64,000 nucleotides of DNA. It comes from Phycisphaerales bacterium. Lineage in GTDB: Bacteria; Planctomycetota; Phycisphaerae; Tepidisphaerales; Tepidisphaeraceae. Shown here in pieces: positions 38,154 through 47,700 of this stretch. Positions within the stretch are counted from its first letter, which is position 1. Every line of letters starts with the position of its first letter. Both the position numbers and the translations under genes were made by a program. The notes beneath the pieces are model-generated. The model was not told the origin of the DNA, made no database searches, and worked only from the letters and a program-made list of their open reading frames with translations. Where the stretch lies: contig JANYKD010000055.1 in NCBI GenBank assembly GCA_025361735.1, positions 1-64,000 of the forward strand. Reading direction: 5' to 3'.

Positions 38154-39524
38154 ATGACCGAAACTATAAAATCTGACCCTGCCACCACCTCGAACACCTC
38201 CGTGTTCGAGCCGAAGATCGTGGCGTTTGTCTGCAAGTGGTGTACGTATGCCGGCGCAGATCTGGCGGGCACGAGCCGCCAGGTGTATCCGTCAAACGTG
38301 CGGGCGCTGATGCTGCCCTGCACGGGGCGGATCGATGTGACGTTCGTGCTGCGGGCGTTTCTCCAGGGCGCCGATGGCGTGATCGTCAGCGGCTGCCATC
38401 CGGGCGACTGTCACTACACGGCCGGTAATTTCCGGGCACGGCGGCGGTGGATTCTCTTCCGCGATCTGCTGGATACACTTGGCGTGGACCTGCGCCGGGT
38501 CGAGATGGCGTGGATCTCCGCGGCGGAGGGCACCAAGTGGGTCAAGACAATCACGACGTTTACCGACCAGATCCGCGAGCTCGGGCCGTATGAGCCTATG
38601 CACAAGGTAGCCGAGGACCGCTCGCCGGACACGATTCTGCCGGTAGATCTGGCGTTGTCGTACTATTCCGGCGGCGAGAACCCGATCAGCGCCGTTGATC
38701 CGAAACTGCAGGAGGCGGTCGGCGAGGCGATGGCGGCGGGCAAGGTCAAGGTCGTCGTCGGCTGGGTGCGGAACACGACGCTGTCCAGGCCACGTCCAGT
38801 CTGGGTCGCCAGTGCCGAAGCGGCGAAGTTCCTGACTCAGCCCGGGGACAGTGGCAATCTGGCGCGGATGATCAAGAACCCGCAACTTCGCCCCGTGGGT
38901 CCGATCGGCATTGTCGCGCGCACGACGGAGATGATGGCGCTCAATGTGCTGATCCAGGAAGCACAGCTTGATCCGGCGAACGTAGTGATTTTTGCGGTCA
39001 TGCCTGACGGCAAGTTCCTGGGCACGATGGATATGGCCCAGGTGGCGGCGCTGATCGGTGAACAGGTCAAGAACGTGCCGGCCGACCAGCCGGCGGGATT
39101 CTCTCCTGAGACGCACAAGTTGCTGGACGAACTGATGGCCAAGACGCCGGCGGAGCGCTGGCAATTCTGGGCCGAGCAGTCGGCCAAGTGCATCCGCTGC
39201 TATGCGTGTCGTGGTTCATGCCCGATGTGCAACTGCGAACAGTGCTTTGCCGAGAAGAACCAGCCGCAGTGGTTTCCGACGGCGGCCGACGGACCCGGCA
39301 ATTTCGCGTGGCAGGCGTTCCGGGCGTTCCATCTGGCCGGGCGGTGCGTTGGTTGTGGCGCGTGCCAGGACGCATGTCCGGCGGGAATCCCGCTGAACGT
39401 ACTGGGCGCGGCCATGGCGCGATCCTCGCTGAAACACTTCGGCCACCGGGCCGGGGTGGATCCCAAGGCGGTGCCGCTGCAGTCGGACTTCCGGCCGGAT
39501 GACAAGGAATCGTTCATACTCTAG
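38154..39524 (+). CDS. Fusion of MvhD/FlxD-like iron-sulfur domain with FlxC-like 4Fe-4S domain
   Basis: N-term CKWCTYAGADLAGTSRQVYPSNVRALMLPCTGRID...VSGCHPGDCHYTAGN (MvhD); C-term CIRCYACRGSCPMCNCEQC and CVGCGACQDACPAGIPLN. Confidence 0.8.
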   Translation: MTETIKSDPATTSNTSVFEPKIVAFVCKWCTYAGADLAGTSRQVYPSNVRALMLPCTGRIDVTFVLRAFLQGADGVIVSGCHPGDCHYTAGNFRARRRWILFRDLLDTLGVDLRRVEMAWISAAEGTKWVKTITTFTDQIRELGPYEPMHKVAEDRSPDTILPVDLALSYYSGGENPISAVDPKLQEAVGEAMAAGKVKVVVGWVRNTTLSRPRPVWVASAEAAKFLTQPGDSGNLARMIKNPQLRPVGPIGIVARTTEMMALNVLIQEAQLDPANVVIFAVMPDGKFLGTMDMAQVAALIGEQVKNVPADQPAGFSPETHKLLDELMAKTPAERWQFWAEQSAKCIRCYACRGSCPMCNCEQCFAEKNQPQWFPTAADGPGNFAWQAFRAFHLAGRCVGCGACQDACPAGIPLNVLGAAMARSSLKHFGHRAGVDPKAVPLQSDFRPDDKESFIL

Positions 39525-39530
39525 TGGCGT

Positions 39531-39583
39531 AGTGCAGGCTTGAGCCTGCATGCGCAAGTGAGAAGCAGGCGCGAGCCTGCACT
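39531..39583. repeat. Double hairpin gcaggcttgagcctgc / gcaggcgcgagcctgc between the two flx-like genes
   Basis: Hairpins at 39534-39549 and 39565-39580. Confidence 0.85.
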
Positions 39584-39588
39584 ACAAG

Positions 39589-41694
39589 ATGAGCAATGCA
39601 ATGGTAAGCATATCTGAAACTGTGACGACGGTGGAGCGGGTGGTCATATCGCGCCAAGTCGTGGAACAATGGCCGGGTGCGTTGATGGCGGCCGGACATC
39701 ATGTGGTGGCGCCGGTCACGGTCGACGGGAGCGTCGAGTACCGCGGGCTGAGCAAGGAGAAGCCGGCCGCGACGGGCTTTGGCACGGGCCTGCCGCGCAT
39801 GAGTCCCAAGGGCGCGTGGTTTCCCCGGACCGAAACAGTGCTGCGCGTCCATCGCAAAGATGGGCAGCAGTGGACCATCAATGATCCCAAAAATGAATTC
39901 CCCTCGGTGGTGATCTTCGGCGCCCGGCCGTGCGATGCTGCCGCACCGGAAATCCTCGCCCCGCTCTTCGGCTGGGATTTCCATGATGCCTTCTTTGAGG
40001 AGCGGCTGAAGAAGATCGCCTTCGTGGTGCTGGCGTGCAAGTCCGCGGTCGATGCGGCCTGCTTCTGCACGTCGGTCGGCATCGATCCGGCCGGTAAAGG
40101 CGCCGGCGATGTCGTGCTGAGCGAACTGGAATATGGCAGCTATCTGGCCGAGGCACGCACAGAAGTCGGCAGGCAACTGCTGGCGGCGATTCCCGATGCC
40201 CAGCGCAAAACCGTGGGCGAAGCACCCGCGGGACTTGAGGCACAGCGGGAGAAGACGCGACAGAGTATCGCCAAGAAATTCGATCCCGCGCTGGTACGGA
40301 CGGCGCTCACCAAGCGCTTCACCGACCCCATGTGGCAACAGGCGGCCCAGTCGTGTCTGGCCTGCGGCACCTGTGCGTTCGTCTGTCCGACGTGCCATTG
40401 CTTTGACCTGCAGGATGAGATGACCGGCAAGAACGGCATCCGCCAGAAGAACTGGGACGCCTGTGCGTTCCCGCTGTTCACGATGCACACGTCCGGCCAC
40501 AACCCGCGGCCCGACCAGCCCAGCCGCTGGCGCCAGCGGCTGAGCCACAAGTTCCGTTACTATCCCGAGAAATTCGGCCATGTCCTCTGCACCGGCTGCG
40601 GCCGCTGCATCCGCCTCTGCCCGGCCGGCATGGACCTGCTGGCGGATTTGCAGGAGCTGTCCAAAATACCTCCCTCGCCCGGTACGCCGGGAGAGGGCCG
40701 GGGTGAGGGTGCAACCACCCTGTTTACGCCGGTTGATGGCCTCGGTCCCGTCGCCGGCATTCTTGCGAAGACGGCCGAAGCATCGTCGAATATCTATCGC
40801 CCGTATCTGATGCGGGTGGCCATGATCCGCGACGAAACGCCCGATGTGCGCACGCTGCGTCTGGAATTCGCCGACCCCAAGGAAGCCGAAACGTTTGACT
40901 TCCGCGTGGGCCAGTTCGGGCTCTACAACGCCATGGGCGAAGGCGAAAGCACGTTCTGCATCGCCAGCAGTTCGACCCGCAAGGGATACATCGAATGCAC
41001 CTTCCGCCAGGCCGGCCGGGTGACACGGGCCCTGCGCCGCCTGGGCGTGGGCGACAGTGTCGGCTTCCGCGGCCCCTACGGCAACAGTTTCCCCGTGGAA
41101 AGCTGGAAGGGCAAAGACCTGCTGTTCGTGGCCGGCGGCATCGCGCTGCCGCCGATGCGCAGCGTCATCCAGTATTGCCTGGACAACCGCCAGGACTATG
41201 GCGACATCACCATCGTCTACGGCGCCCGCACCTGGGCAGACCATGTGTACAAGGATGAACTGGCCGAGTGGGAAGCCCGGCCGGATGTGAAACTCTGGCT
41301 GTGCATCGACTGGAAAGCCGGCGCCGGCGGGCTGGTCGAAGAATCCGCGATGGAGGGCTGGCGGCCGCTGAACATGAAGAATCCCGGCGCGAGCACGCTC
41401 GATCCGAGCCACCGCCGCTATACGGGATTCGTGCCGCAGCTTGTCGAGGCGGCCAATCCGTCCCCGAATAATCGCATTGCCATCCTCTGCGGCCCGCCCA
41501 TCATGATCAAGTTCACGCTGGCGAGCCTCAAGAAGCTCGGCTACGAGAGCGAGAACGTGTTCACGACGCTCGAAAACCGCATGAAGTGCGGCCTGGGCAA
41601 GTGCGGCCGCTGTAACGTGGGCCCGATCTACGTCTGCAAAGAAGGCCCGGTGTTCACCGCCAAACAAATGGAGATGCTGCCGCCGGAGTTGTAG
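39589..41694 (+). CDS. Fusion of 4Fe-4S dicluster (FlxB/AsrA-like) and FAD/NAD(P)-binding (FlxA/AsrB-like) domains
   Basis: C-x2-C clusters SCLACGTCAFVCPTCHCFD and CTGCGRCIRLCPAGMD; then PYLMRVAMIRDETPDVRTLRLEF, GRVTRALRRLGVGDSVGFRGPYGNSFPVE, MKCGLGKCGRCNVG (2Fe-2S). Confidence 0.85.
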   Translation: MSNAMVSISETVTTVERVVISRQVVEQWPGALMAAGHHVVAPVTVDGSVEYRGLSKEKPAATGFGTGLPRMSPKGAWFPRTETVLRVHRKDGQQWTINDPKNEFPSVVIFGARPCDAAAPEILAPLFGWDFHDAFFEERLKKIAFVVLACKSAVDAACFCTSVGIDPAGKGAGDVVLSELEYGSYLAEARTEVGRQLLAAIPDAQRKTVGEAPAGLEAQREKTRQSIAKKFDPALVRTALTKRFTDPMWQQAAQSCLACGTCAFVCPTCHCFDLQDEMTGKNGIRQKNWDACAFPLFTMHTSGHNPRPDQPSRWRQRLSHKFRYYPEKFGHVLCTGCGRCIRLCPAGMDLLADLQELSKIPPSPGTPGEGRGEGATTLFTPVDGLGPVAGILAKTAEASSNIYRPYLMRVAMIRDETPDVRTLRLEFADPKEAETFDFRVGQFGLYNAMGEGESTFCIASSSTRKGYIECTFRQAGRVTRALRRLGVGDSVGFRGPYGNSFPVESWKGKDLLFVAGGIALPPMRSVIQYCLDNRQDYGDITIVYGARTWADHVYKDELAEWEARPDVKLWLCIDWKAGAGGLVEESAMEGWRPLNMKNPGASTLDPSHRRYTGFVPQLVEAANPSPNNRIAILCGPPIMIKFTLASLKKLGYESENVFTTLENRMKCGLGKCGRCNVGPIYVCKEGPVFTAKQMEMLPPEL
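40671..40712 (-). repeat. Family B repeat (long form) embedded in frame inside the flxBA-like CDS
   Basis: tccctcgcccggtacgccgggagagggccggggtgagggtgc is the reverse complement of the 1878-1920 repeat with few changes; encodes PPSPGTPGEGRGEGA. Confidence 0.85.
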
Positions 41695-41740
41695 CGTCGA
41701 GCCTTCGCCCGTCCTTAAGCCATTTACATTATGTCTGTAC

Positions 41741-41770
41741 TTGCATAAACATACCGACGTTTGGTAAAAT
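41741..41770 (+). promoter_or_regulatory. Sigma-70-like promoter TTGCAT-N18-TAAAAT immediately before abiEi
   Basis: -10 ends 6 nt before the ATG at 41777; no SD visible. Confidence 0.5.
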
Positions 41771-41776
41771 AGCCGC

Positions 41777-42379
41777 ATGGTGGACCGGAAACTCAAGAGC
41801 ATTGCTGCGATGGCGCGCCGCCGCGGGCTGCTGCGCCCGCGCGACTTGGCGGCTATGAACATCCCCCGGCAATACATGGTTCTGGCCAGCCGACAAGGGC
41901 TCGTCGAACGCGTGGGACGCGGGCTCTTCCGCGCTCCCGGCACCATGATGACCGAGAACCAATCGTTGGCCGAGGTCTGCAAAAGAGCTCCGGCGGCGGC
42001 GATTTGTCTTCTTTCGTCGCTGCGGTTTCACGATCTGACCTCCCAGAATCCATTTGAGGTTTGGATCGCCATCGGCCAGAAGGCACGCTCACCCCGCATC
42101 GATACGGTCGCTGTCCGCATCGTCCGATTCTCCGGTGCGTCGCTGACGCAAGGCGTGGAAACCCACGATGTTTCAGGAGTCCCCGTCCGCGTGTACGGCA
42201 TTGCCAAGACAGTGGCCGACTGCTTCAAGTTCCGCAACAAGATCGGGATCGATGTGGCCGTTGAAGCCCTGCGGGATTGCCTCCGACAACGAAAAGCGAT
42301 TGTGGATGAGTTGATGCACTACGCGCGCATCTGTCGTGTGGAGCGCGTGATGAGCCCGTATCTGGAGGCGATGCTGTGA
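41777..42379 (+). CDS. abiEi: AbiEi-family antitoxin (type IV TA)
   Basis: GLLRPRDLAAMNIPRQYMVLASRQGLVERVGRGLFRAP; RVYGIAKTVADCFKFRNKIGIDVAVEALRD. Confidence 0.9.
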   Translation: MVDRKLKSIAAMARRRGLLRPRDLAAMNIPRQYMVLASRQGLVERVGRGLFRAPGTMMTENQSLAEVCKRAPAAAICLLSSLRFHDLTSQNPFEVWIAIGQKARSPRIDTVAVRIVRFSGASLTQGVETHDVSGVPVRVYGIAKTVADCFKFRNKIGIDVAVEALRDCLRQRKAIVDELMHYARICRVERVMSPYLEAML

Positions 42380-43308
42380 GCGCCGAGAATGTCGACCCAA
42401 TCGCCCGGTCAGTTCACGACCGCCTGCTGAAACTCGCCGTCGTCCGCAAGGAAGACTTCAATTCCATCCTGGCGCGCTATGGAAACGAACGGCTGCTCTA
42501 CCGCCTGACCCGCACGAGGCATGGCAAGCGCTTTGTGCTCAAAGGCGCTTCCCTATTTGTCCTCTGGCTCGGCCGAGTTCATCGTCCGACGCGAGATCTG
42601 GATCTGCTCGCTTCGGGTCGGATCGACCCGGCCATCCTAACCTCCATCTTTCGGGACGTCTGCCAAATACCCGTTGAGCCCGATGGATTGAGGTACGACC
42701 CTGCATCGATCACCGTAACGGACATTCGCGCTGGGCAGGAATACCAGGGCCTTCGCGTCAAATTACGCGGCCTGCTGGGAACGGCGCGCCTGAGCATCCA
42801 GGTGGACGTCGGACTGGGCGATGCCATCACGCCCAAGCCGGAAGAGGCCGCCTATCCAACGCTCCTGTCCATGCCGGCCCCGTTGATGAAGGTATATCCG
42901 CGCGAAACCACCATCGCGGAGAAACTGGATACCATGCTCGAACGGGGCCTGAAGAACAGTCGCATGAAGGACTACTACGACATTGCCCTCTTGTCGCAGC
43001 ATTTCGCGTTCGATGGGTCGGTCCTGCAAACTGCCATTAAGGCAACGCTGCAACGACGTGGTCACGCTGCCCCGGCATCTCTCCCGGCTGCGTTGACTGA
43101 TGCGTTCGCGACGGATCGGGCGAAATCCCTCCAATGGAACGCCTTTCTTCGCACCCATCGCTCTTCCGGAGTTTCATCGGATTTGGCTGCTGTTGTCCGC
43201 CAGGCAAGGGAGTTCCTCGCACCGCCGCTCTACGCCATCGCCGGTGCTATTGTGTTCGATCGACAGTGGCATCCTGGTGGGCCGTGGCAGTCTATTGCGC
43301 GGGAATAG
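42376..43308 (+). CDS. abiEii: AbiEii-family nucleotidyltransferase toxin
   Basis: ATGA overlap with abiEi; FVLKGASLFVLWLGRVHRPTRDLDLLASG; AEKLDTMLERGLKNSRMKDYYDIALL. Confidence 0.92.
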   Translation: MSAENVDPIARSVHDRLLKLAVVRKEDFNSILARYGNERLLYRLTRTRHGKRFVLKGASLFVLWLGRVHRPTRDLDLLASGRIDPAILTSIFRDVCQIPVEPDGLRYDPASITVTDIRAGQEYQGLRVKLRGLLGTARLSIQVDVGLGDAITPKPEEAAYPTLLSMPAPLMKVYPRETTIAEKLDTMLERGLKNSRMKDYYDIALLSQHFAFDGSVLQTAIKATLQRRGHAAPASLPAALTDAFATDRAKSLQWNAFLRTHRSSGVSSDLAAVVRQAREFLAPPLYAIAGAIVFDRQWHPGGPWQSIARE

Positions 43309-43368
43309 TCGCCACACCGGAGACATAGCCGGAACGTCACCACAAACAGATGGAGATGCGCCCAGCGT

Positions 43369-43806
43369 CTATTGGCGCACCAGGGCGGCCAGCCGCCGCC
43401 GTTCTGTACGCAACTCGCTGGACAACTCCTCGACGCTCCGGATCTTCCGTAAGCGAGACAGTGCACTGTCGATTGCCCGCAACACACGAGGGAGCAGCGG
43501 CCGGTGCGCGAGCCAGAACGAATCCGGCAGCCGAACGACTGCGGCCAGCAGGTCGCCGGGGTAGAAACTGCCCTCTGCCAACGGATGGGCCTCAAGGTGA
43601 TCCAGTGCGCGGGGTACAAGATACTTGATGCCGATCTGCTGGCCGATCATGATCCGCAGGTCACCGAGCCGGTATTTTTTGAGCGGCACTCGCCGCAGCC
43701 GGTGAGCGTTTCGCACCAGCGAACTATCGCATGTGGGTGGTCCCCATTCAACGCCCTCCAGTTCGTCGAGCGTCTGGTCGGAGATGGAGCGTAACCGCTG
43801 CGGCAT
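43369..43806 (-). CDS. CdiI-like contact-dependent inhibition immunity protein
   Basis: RRVPLKKYRLGDLRIMIGQQIGIKYLVPRALDHLEAHPLAEGSFYPGDLLAAVVRLPDSFW. Confidence 0.75.
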   Translation of the reverse strand: MPQRLRSISDQTLDELEGVEWGPPTCDSSLVRNAHRLRRVPLKKYRLGDLRIMIGQQIGIKYLVPRALDHLEAHPLAEGSFYPGDLLAAVVRLPDSFWLAHRPLLPRVLRAIDSALSRLRKIRSVEELSSELRTERRRLAALVRQ

Positions 43807-43837
43807 GAATTGCCACCATCATATTGTCCACTCTCCG

Positions 43838-44680
43838 CTACGCAACGCGGAACTTGAACTGATGCACGTTGCACTCGCCGCTGCGGAACAAAGCCGCACA
43901 GCCGGTGAGGTATTTCATGTAGGACAGATAAGTGTCCTCGCCGGCGACGGCGATGGCATCGGCGCGGCGGGATTCGAGATTCGCGGCCCAACGGTCGAGC
44001 GTCAGGGCGTAGTGCGGACGGAGGCTTTCGACATGCACGAGTTCCATGCTCGCGGCGCGGGCGGCGGCGATCAACAACTCCGGCGGAGGGACGTCGCCGC
44101 CGGGGAATATCTCGGTGGCGATGAAGTGGACGAAACGCAGGAAATCCCAGTCCTCATTGGGTTTGCCGATGGTGATGGTATGCAGCAGCAGCACGCCGTC
44201 CGGCGGGAGAATTGAGCGGCAGCGGGAGAAGAAAGCGGGATAACGGTTGCGGCCGAAATGCTCGAAGGCACCGATCGAGACGATGCGGTCGACCTTTTCG
44301 TCAAATGTTTCCCAGCCCTGCAGGCGGAATTCCAGCCCCGGCCGGCCGGCCGCCAGTTTCTGGTCGTGGGCCAACTGGTTCTGGCTGATGGTCAGGCCGA
44401 TCACGTTCGCGCCGTAGTGCTCGTGGGCGCGCACGGCCGTGGCGCCCCAGCCGCAGCCAATGTCCAGCAGGCGGTGCCCCGGGCGCAGTTCGCACTTGCC
44501 CAGGGAAAGATCGATCTTGGCCAGTTGCGCGTCGGCCAGGGTTGTCTGCGGTGTGTCAAACTTCGCACACGAATAGGTCATCGACGGATCGAGGAACAGG
44601 GCGAAGAACTCGTCTCCGAGGTCGTAGTGGGCCTGCACGCGCTTGAAGTCGACACCGGCCGGGCGGCGGTTGGTATTCAT
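43838..44680 (-). CDS. cfa: Cyclopropane-fatty-acyl-phospholipid synthase family SAM methyltransferase
   Basis: HYDLGDEFFALFLDPSMTYSCAKF; LLDIGCGWGATAVRAHEHYGANVIGLTISQNQ; VSIGAFEHFG. Confidence 0.92.
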   Translation of the reverse strand: MNTNRRPAGVDFKRVQAHYDLGDEFFALFLDPSMTYSCAKFDTPQTTLADAQLAKIDLSLGKCELRPGHRLLDIGCGWGATAVRAHEHYGANVIGLTISQNQLAHDQKLAAGRPGLEFRLQGWETFDEKVDRIVSIGAFEHFGRNRYPAFFSRCRSILPPDGVLLLHTITIGKPNEDWDFLRFVHFIATEIFPGGDVPPPELLIAAARAASMELVHVESLRPHYALTLDRWAANLESRRADAIAVAGEDTYLSYMKYLTGCAALFRSGECNVHQFKFRVA

Positions 44681-44720
44681 GGGCAAGTATAGGATCGGCC
44701 GGAATGATCCCGCCGAAAAT

Positions 44721-44748
44721 GTGCCGCCGGTGTCCTCACCGGCGGCAC
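44721..44748. repeat. Perfect hairpin gtgccgccggtgtcctcaccggcggcac
   Basis: Direct reading; related inverted copy at about 48912-48937. Confidence 0.8.
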
Positions 44749-44793
44749 TGAATCGTCGCACGCGCCTGCCCTGCCATGCCGACGGAATCGGCC

Positions 44794-47700
44794 TCATGCA
44801 AAGATTTCCCGATCAAAGTAGCGAAGCTCCACATCGTGAATCCCGCACGACGCAGTTCCGCCGGAGGTGACCAGGATGATCTCATTGTCCCGGCCGAAAC
44901 GGAACCAGGGCGTGACATTCAGGTCGATGTCGGGCCCGATCCAATGGTGGAAGCGCATCACATAGTGGCCGTTGACGATCACGCCGTGGAGCACGCCTGC
45001 TTTGGCGGCGGCGTGGATCACGACGTTGCGCGCCGCCTGCTTCGCATCGCCGCGGACCCCGCGCCGGGCGACCATGCAGGCCGACTTCTCCGTCAGCGGC
45101 GCCGGACTCGCGTAGGTCAGGCCATCGGAAGAGAGGGCCCAGTCGCCCGAGAGATCCTGACGGGCCGCGGGATTGGGGACGTGCGCGAGCCAGACACTGC
45201 CGCGCGGGCCGACGAGCGGCCGCTTGCCGGAGAAGATCACCGCGAGCACATGGGAACTGCCGGGCGTCAGGGTGTCGGTCAGATCATCGCCGGGGATTCC
45301 ATCAGCCAGTGCTCGATCGCGCAGGGGCTTGCCGTCGAGATAGACGCGGCCGGTGTCGGAGAAGGTCCAGCCCGCCCAGCTTTGCACCCAGAGCATGATC
45401 CGGCCGGAGGTCCAGATCGCGGGAACCTTGAAATGCTTGCGCAAGACGCCTTGGCGCACATCGGGATGGTCGGGCGGATTGACGATCTCAAAACGCAGGC
45501 GTTCCCAGCGCGAATCGTCCACGGCGCTCGCCGCCAGTGCGGCCGCCTCTTCGGGCGTCAGCGCCTGGGCGGGTAACGGTTTGAAAGCCCAATCTTCGGT
45601 CAAATCCAATACAAGTTTCGGCTGGGGTGGCGCCAGCGGCTTGCCGGGCGACTGCGTGCCGCTCCACCAGCTGCGCTGAAGTTCGAACCAGCGCTCGGGA
45701 GCGGCCGCGATCTGGTTGCGCGGCGTGTAGAACGCGCGTGTTTCCATGGGCTCGAACTGGAGATTCGCCAGCCGGGACCCGTCGGCCGCGGATTCCACGG
45801 GCACGGCCGCCAGCGTGGTGACGTCGATCGCCGACGTGGGTTTGAGACCATCGCGGAAGACCAGGCTCGTAGTGGACGGTTTGTTCGAGTCGTTCCACAA
45901 CACCAAGACATCGTAAAGACCATTGTTGCTGACATACCGCCGCATGAGCACGCGCGAGGTGGTCGCCGCGGGAATCCGCGGGATGCCCTGCCACTGGATG
46001 ATCTCCGAGAACAGGCGGCTGGTGGCTTCGGGATTGCGGGCGCCGCGGTCGTCGGCCCATTTGACACCGACATGGATGATCGCGCCCTTGCCCAGCCGGC
46101 GCATGCCGACGGCCGTCGATCCGTCCGGCCAGAGCATCAGATCCTGACACTCGGGCAGCCGCTTTTTCAGGGTCAGCCCGTTGGCGCCATTGCTCGCCTT
46201 GGGCCAATCATCCCCCTTGAAGATATTCTGACCCGGCGCGGGAACCACATGACGTACATTGAGAACCTTGCCGTCCGCGCCATATTTGTCGATCGACGTC
46301 ACCGCGTATCCGGACAGCTTGGAAATCGGCCAACTGTCCATCTGCGTCGGGCTGTGCCGGCCGGTCTGGATGAAGGTGACGAAGACACCGCCGCCCCGGA
46401 TCCACTTTTCGATGTCTGACAATGTTTCGTCGCCCATGATGGACGTATTGGTGTCGATGACCACGCGGTACTTGGCGGCATTGCCGGAGCGGAAATCGCC
46501 CTCGTCCACCGAGTCCCGGTCATATTCGGCCAGCAAGCGGTCGCCCACGCGCCAGTTGTGCTCGCCGCACGGCAGGTTCACATTCGGATCCGCATGCAGC
46601 CAGGGGAAGCCGGTGATGCGCATCGTCTGATCACTGATCATGACCGCTACCTGCGCCGTGGGGACATGGTACTTGCCCAGCAGCCGCCAGAGGTTCAGGC
46701 TCTTCTCGAAGTAGGCGCGAACCTCCGGGTTCCAGAGGATGTCGCCGATGTGGATGAAGTAGTCCACGCCCTGGATGCCCTCCGTGCTCCACAGGCCGAG
46801 AAACCGCTTGAATTCCGGGACATCCTTGGCGCCGCTGCCGGGCTCGAGATCGGTCGGCAGGCCGATGCTGCGCGCCTGCATCGAATTCATATCCGTCCAA
46901 AAGGCGGCCATGTAACCCGTGTTGTGGAAGATGCCGCCGAAGTCGGCGCAGATGCGCTTGGTGCCGGCGGCGTACATGTCCGGGTGCATGAACACGATCG
47001 GCCGATCGGGATCGGCCTGGCGGATCATCTCGGCGCCGCGGCGAATGACCCGCAGCCGTGACCACGCCAGCCACTGGCTGAAGTCGGCCCACTGCGCGTT
47101 GGCATGCTCGCCCAGATTCGGATACTGCCGCGGCGGCTGCGGCGAGAGATAGGCGCGATAACCAAAGCGCCCGTCCGGAAGCATGACGGTAATCACGTTC
47201 TCGCCGTCAAGCAGCGAATCGGTCACCTCTACCGCCATCCAGTGCCCCTCATCGTGGCCGGGCAGCGCCTCGGCCGCGGGTTTGCCGTTGATAAACGCCA
47301 GCACCTCGTTGCCCTTCTTGCGGGTGTCGTTCATATCCCACACGTACAACCACGCGCGCGGATGCGCCTTGCGCCAGCCCGTGTCCACCGCGATATGGCG
47401 GCGGAAGACGGCCGGCTTTTTCGGCAGCAGCATGGCGATGTCGTGCCCGGGGGCAACGACCGTGGGCCACTTCGCGTCATCGAGCGATACCGCGGCCGAC
47501 GCGGCCTCGCGGGGCGCGTCGTAGCTGATGCGCCACGACCCGGTGAGATCGAGCGCCTCCGGACCCCAGCCTGCGAATGATGCCAATTCCGGCACACGCA
47601 CCTGGTCCCACGACTTCAGTGCCGCCGCATCGCCGAACCAGCGGCGGGCCACGGTGCCGACCTCGCCATATTTGGAACGCAGGAACTCGCGGTAGCCGAT

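Noticed and set aside
35804-38323. 839-aa minus-strand ORF antisense to hdrA
   Set aside because: Composition is the reverse of a strongly coding high-GC gene (His/Arg/Ala-rich, no motifs); hdrA on the plus strand is clear
39514-41982. 822-aa minus-strand ORF antisense to flxBA-like gene
   Set aside because: Antisense shadow ORF of a well-supported gene in GC-rich DNA
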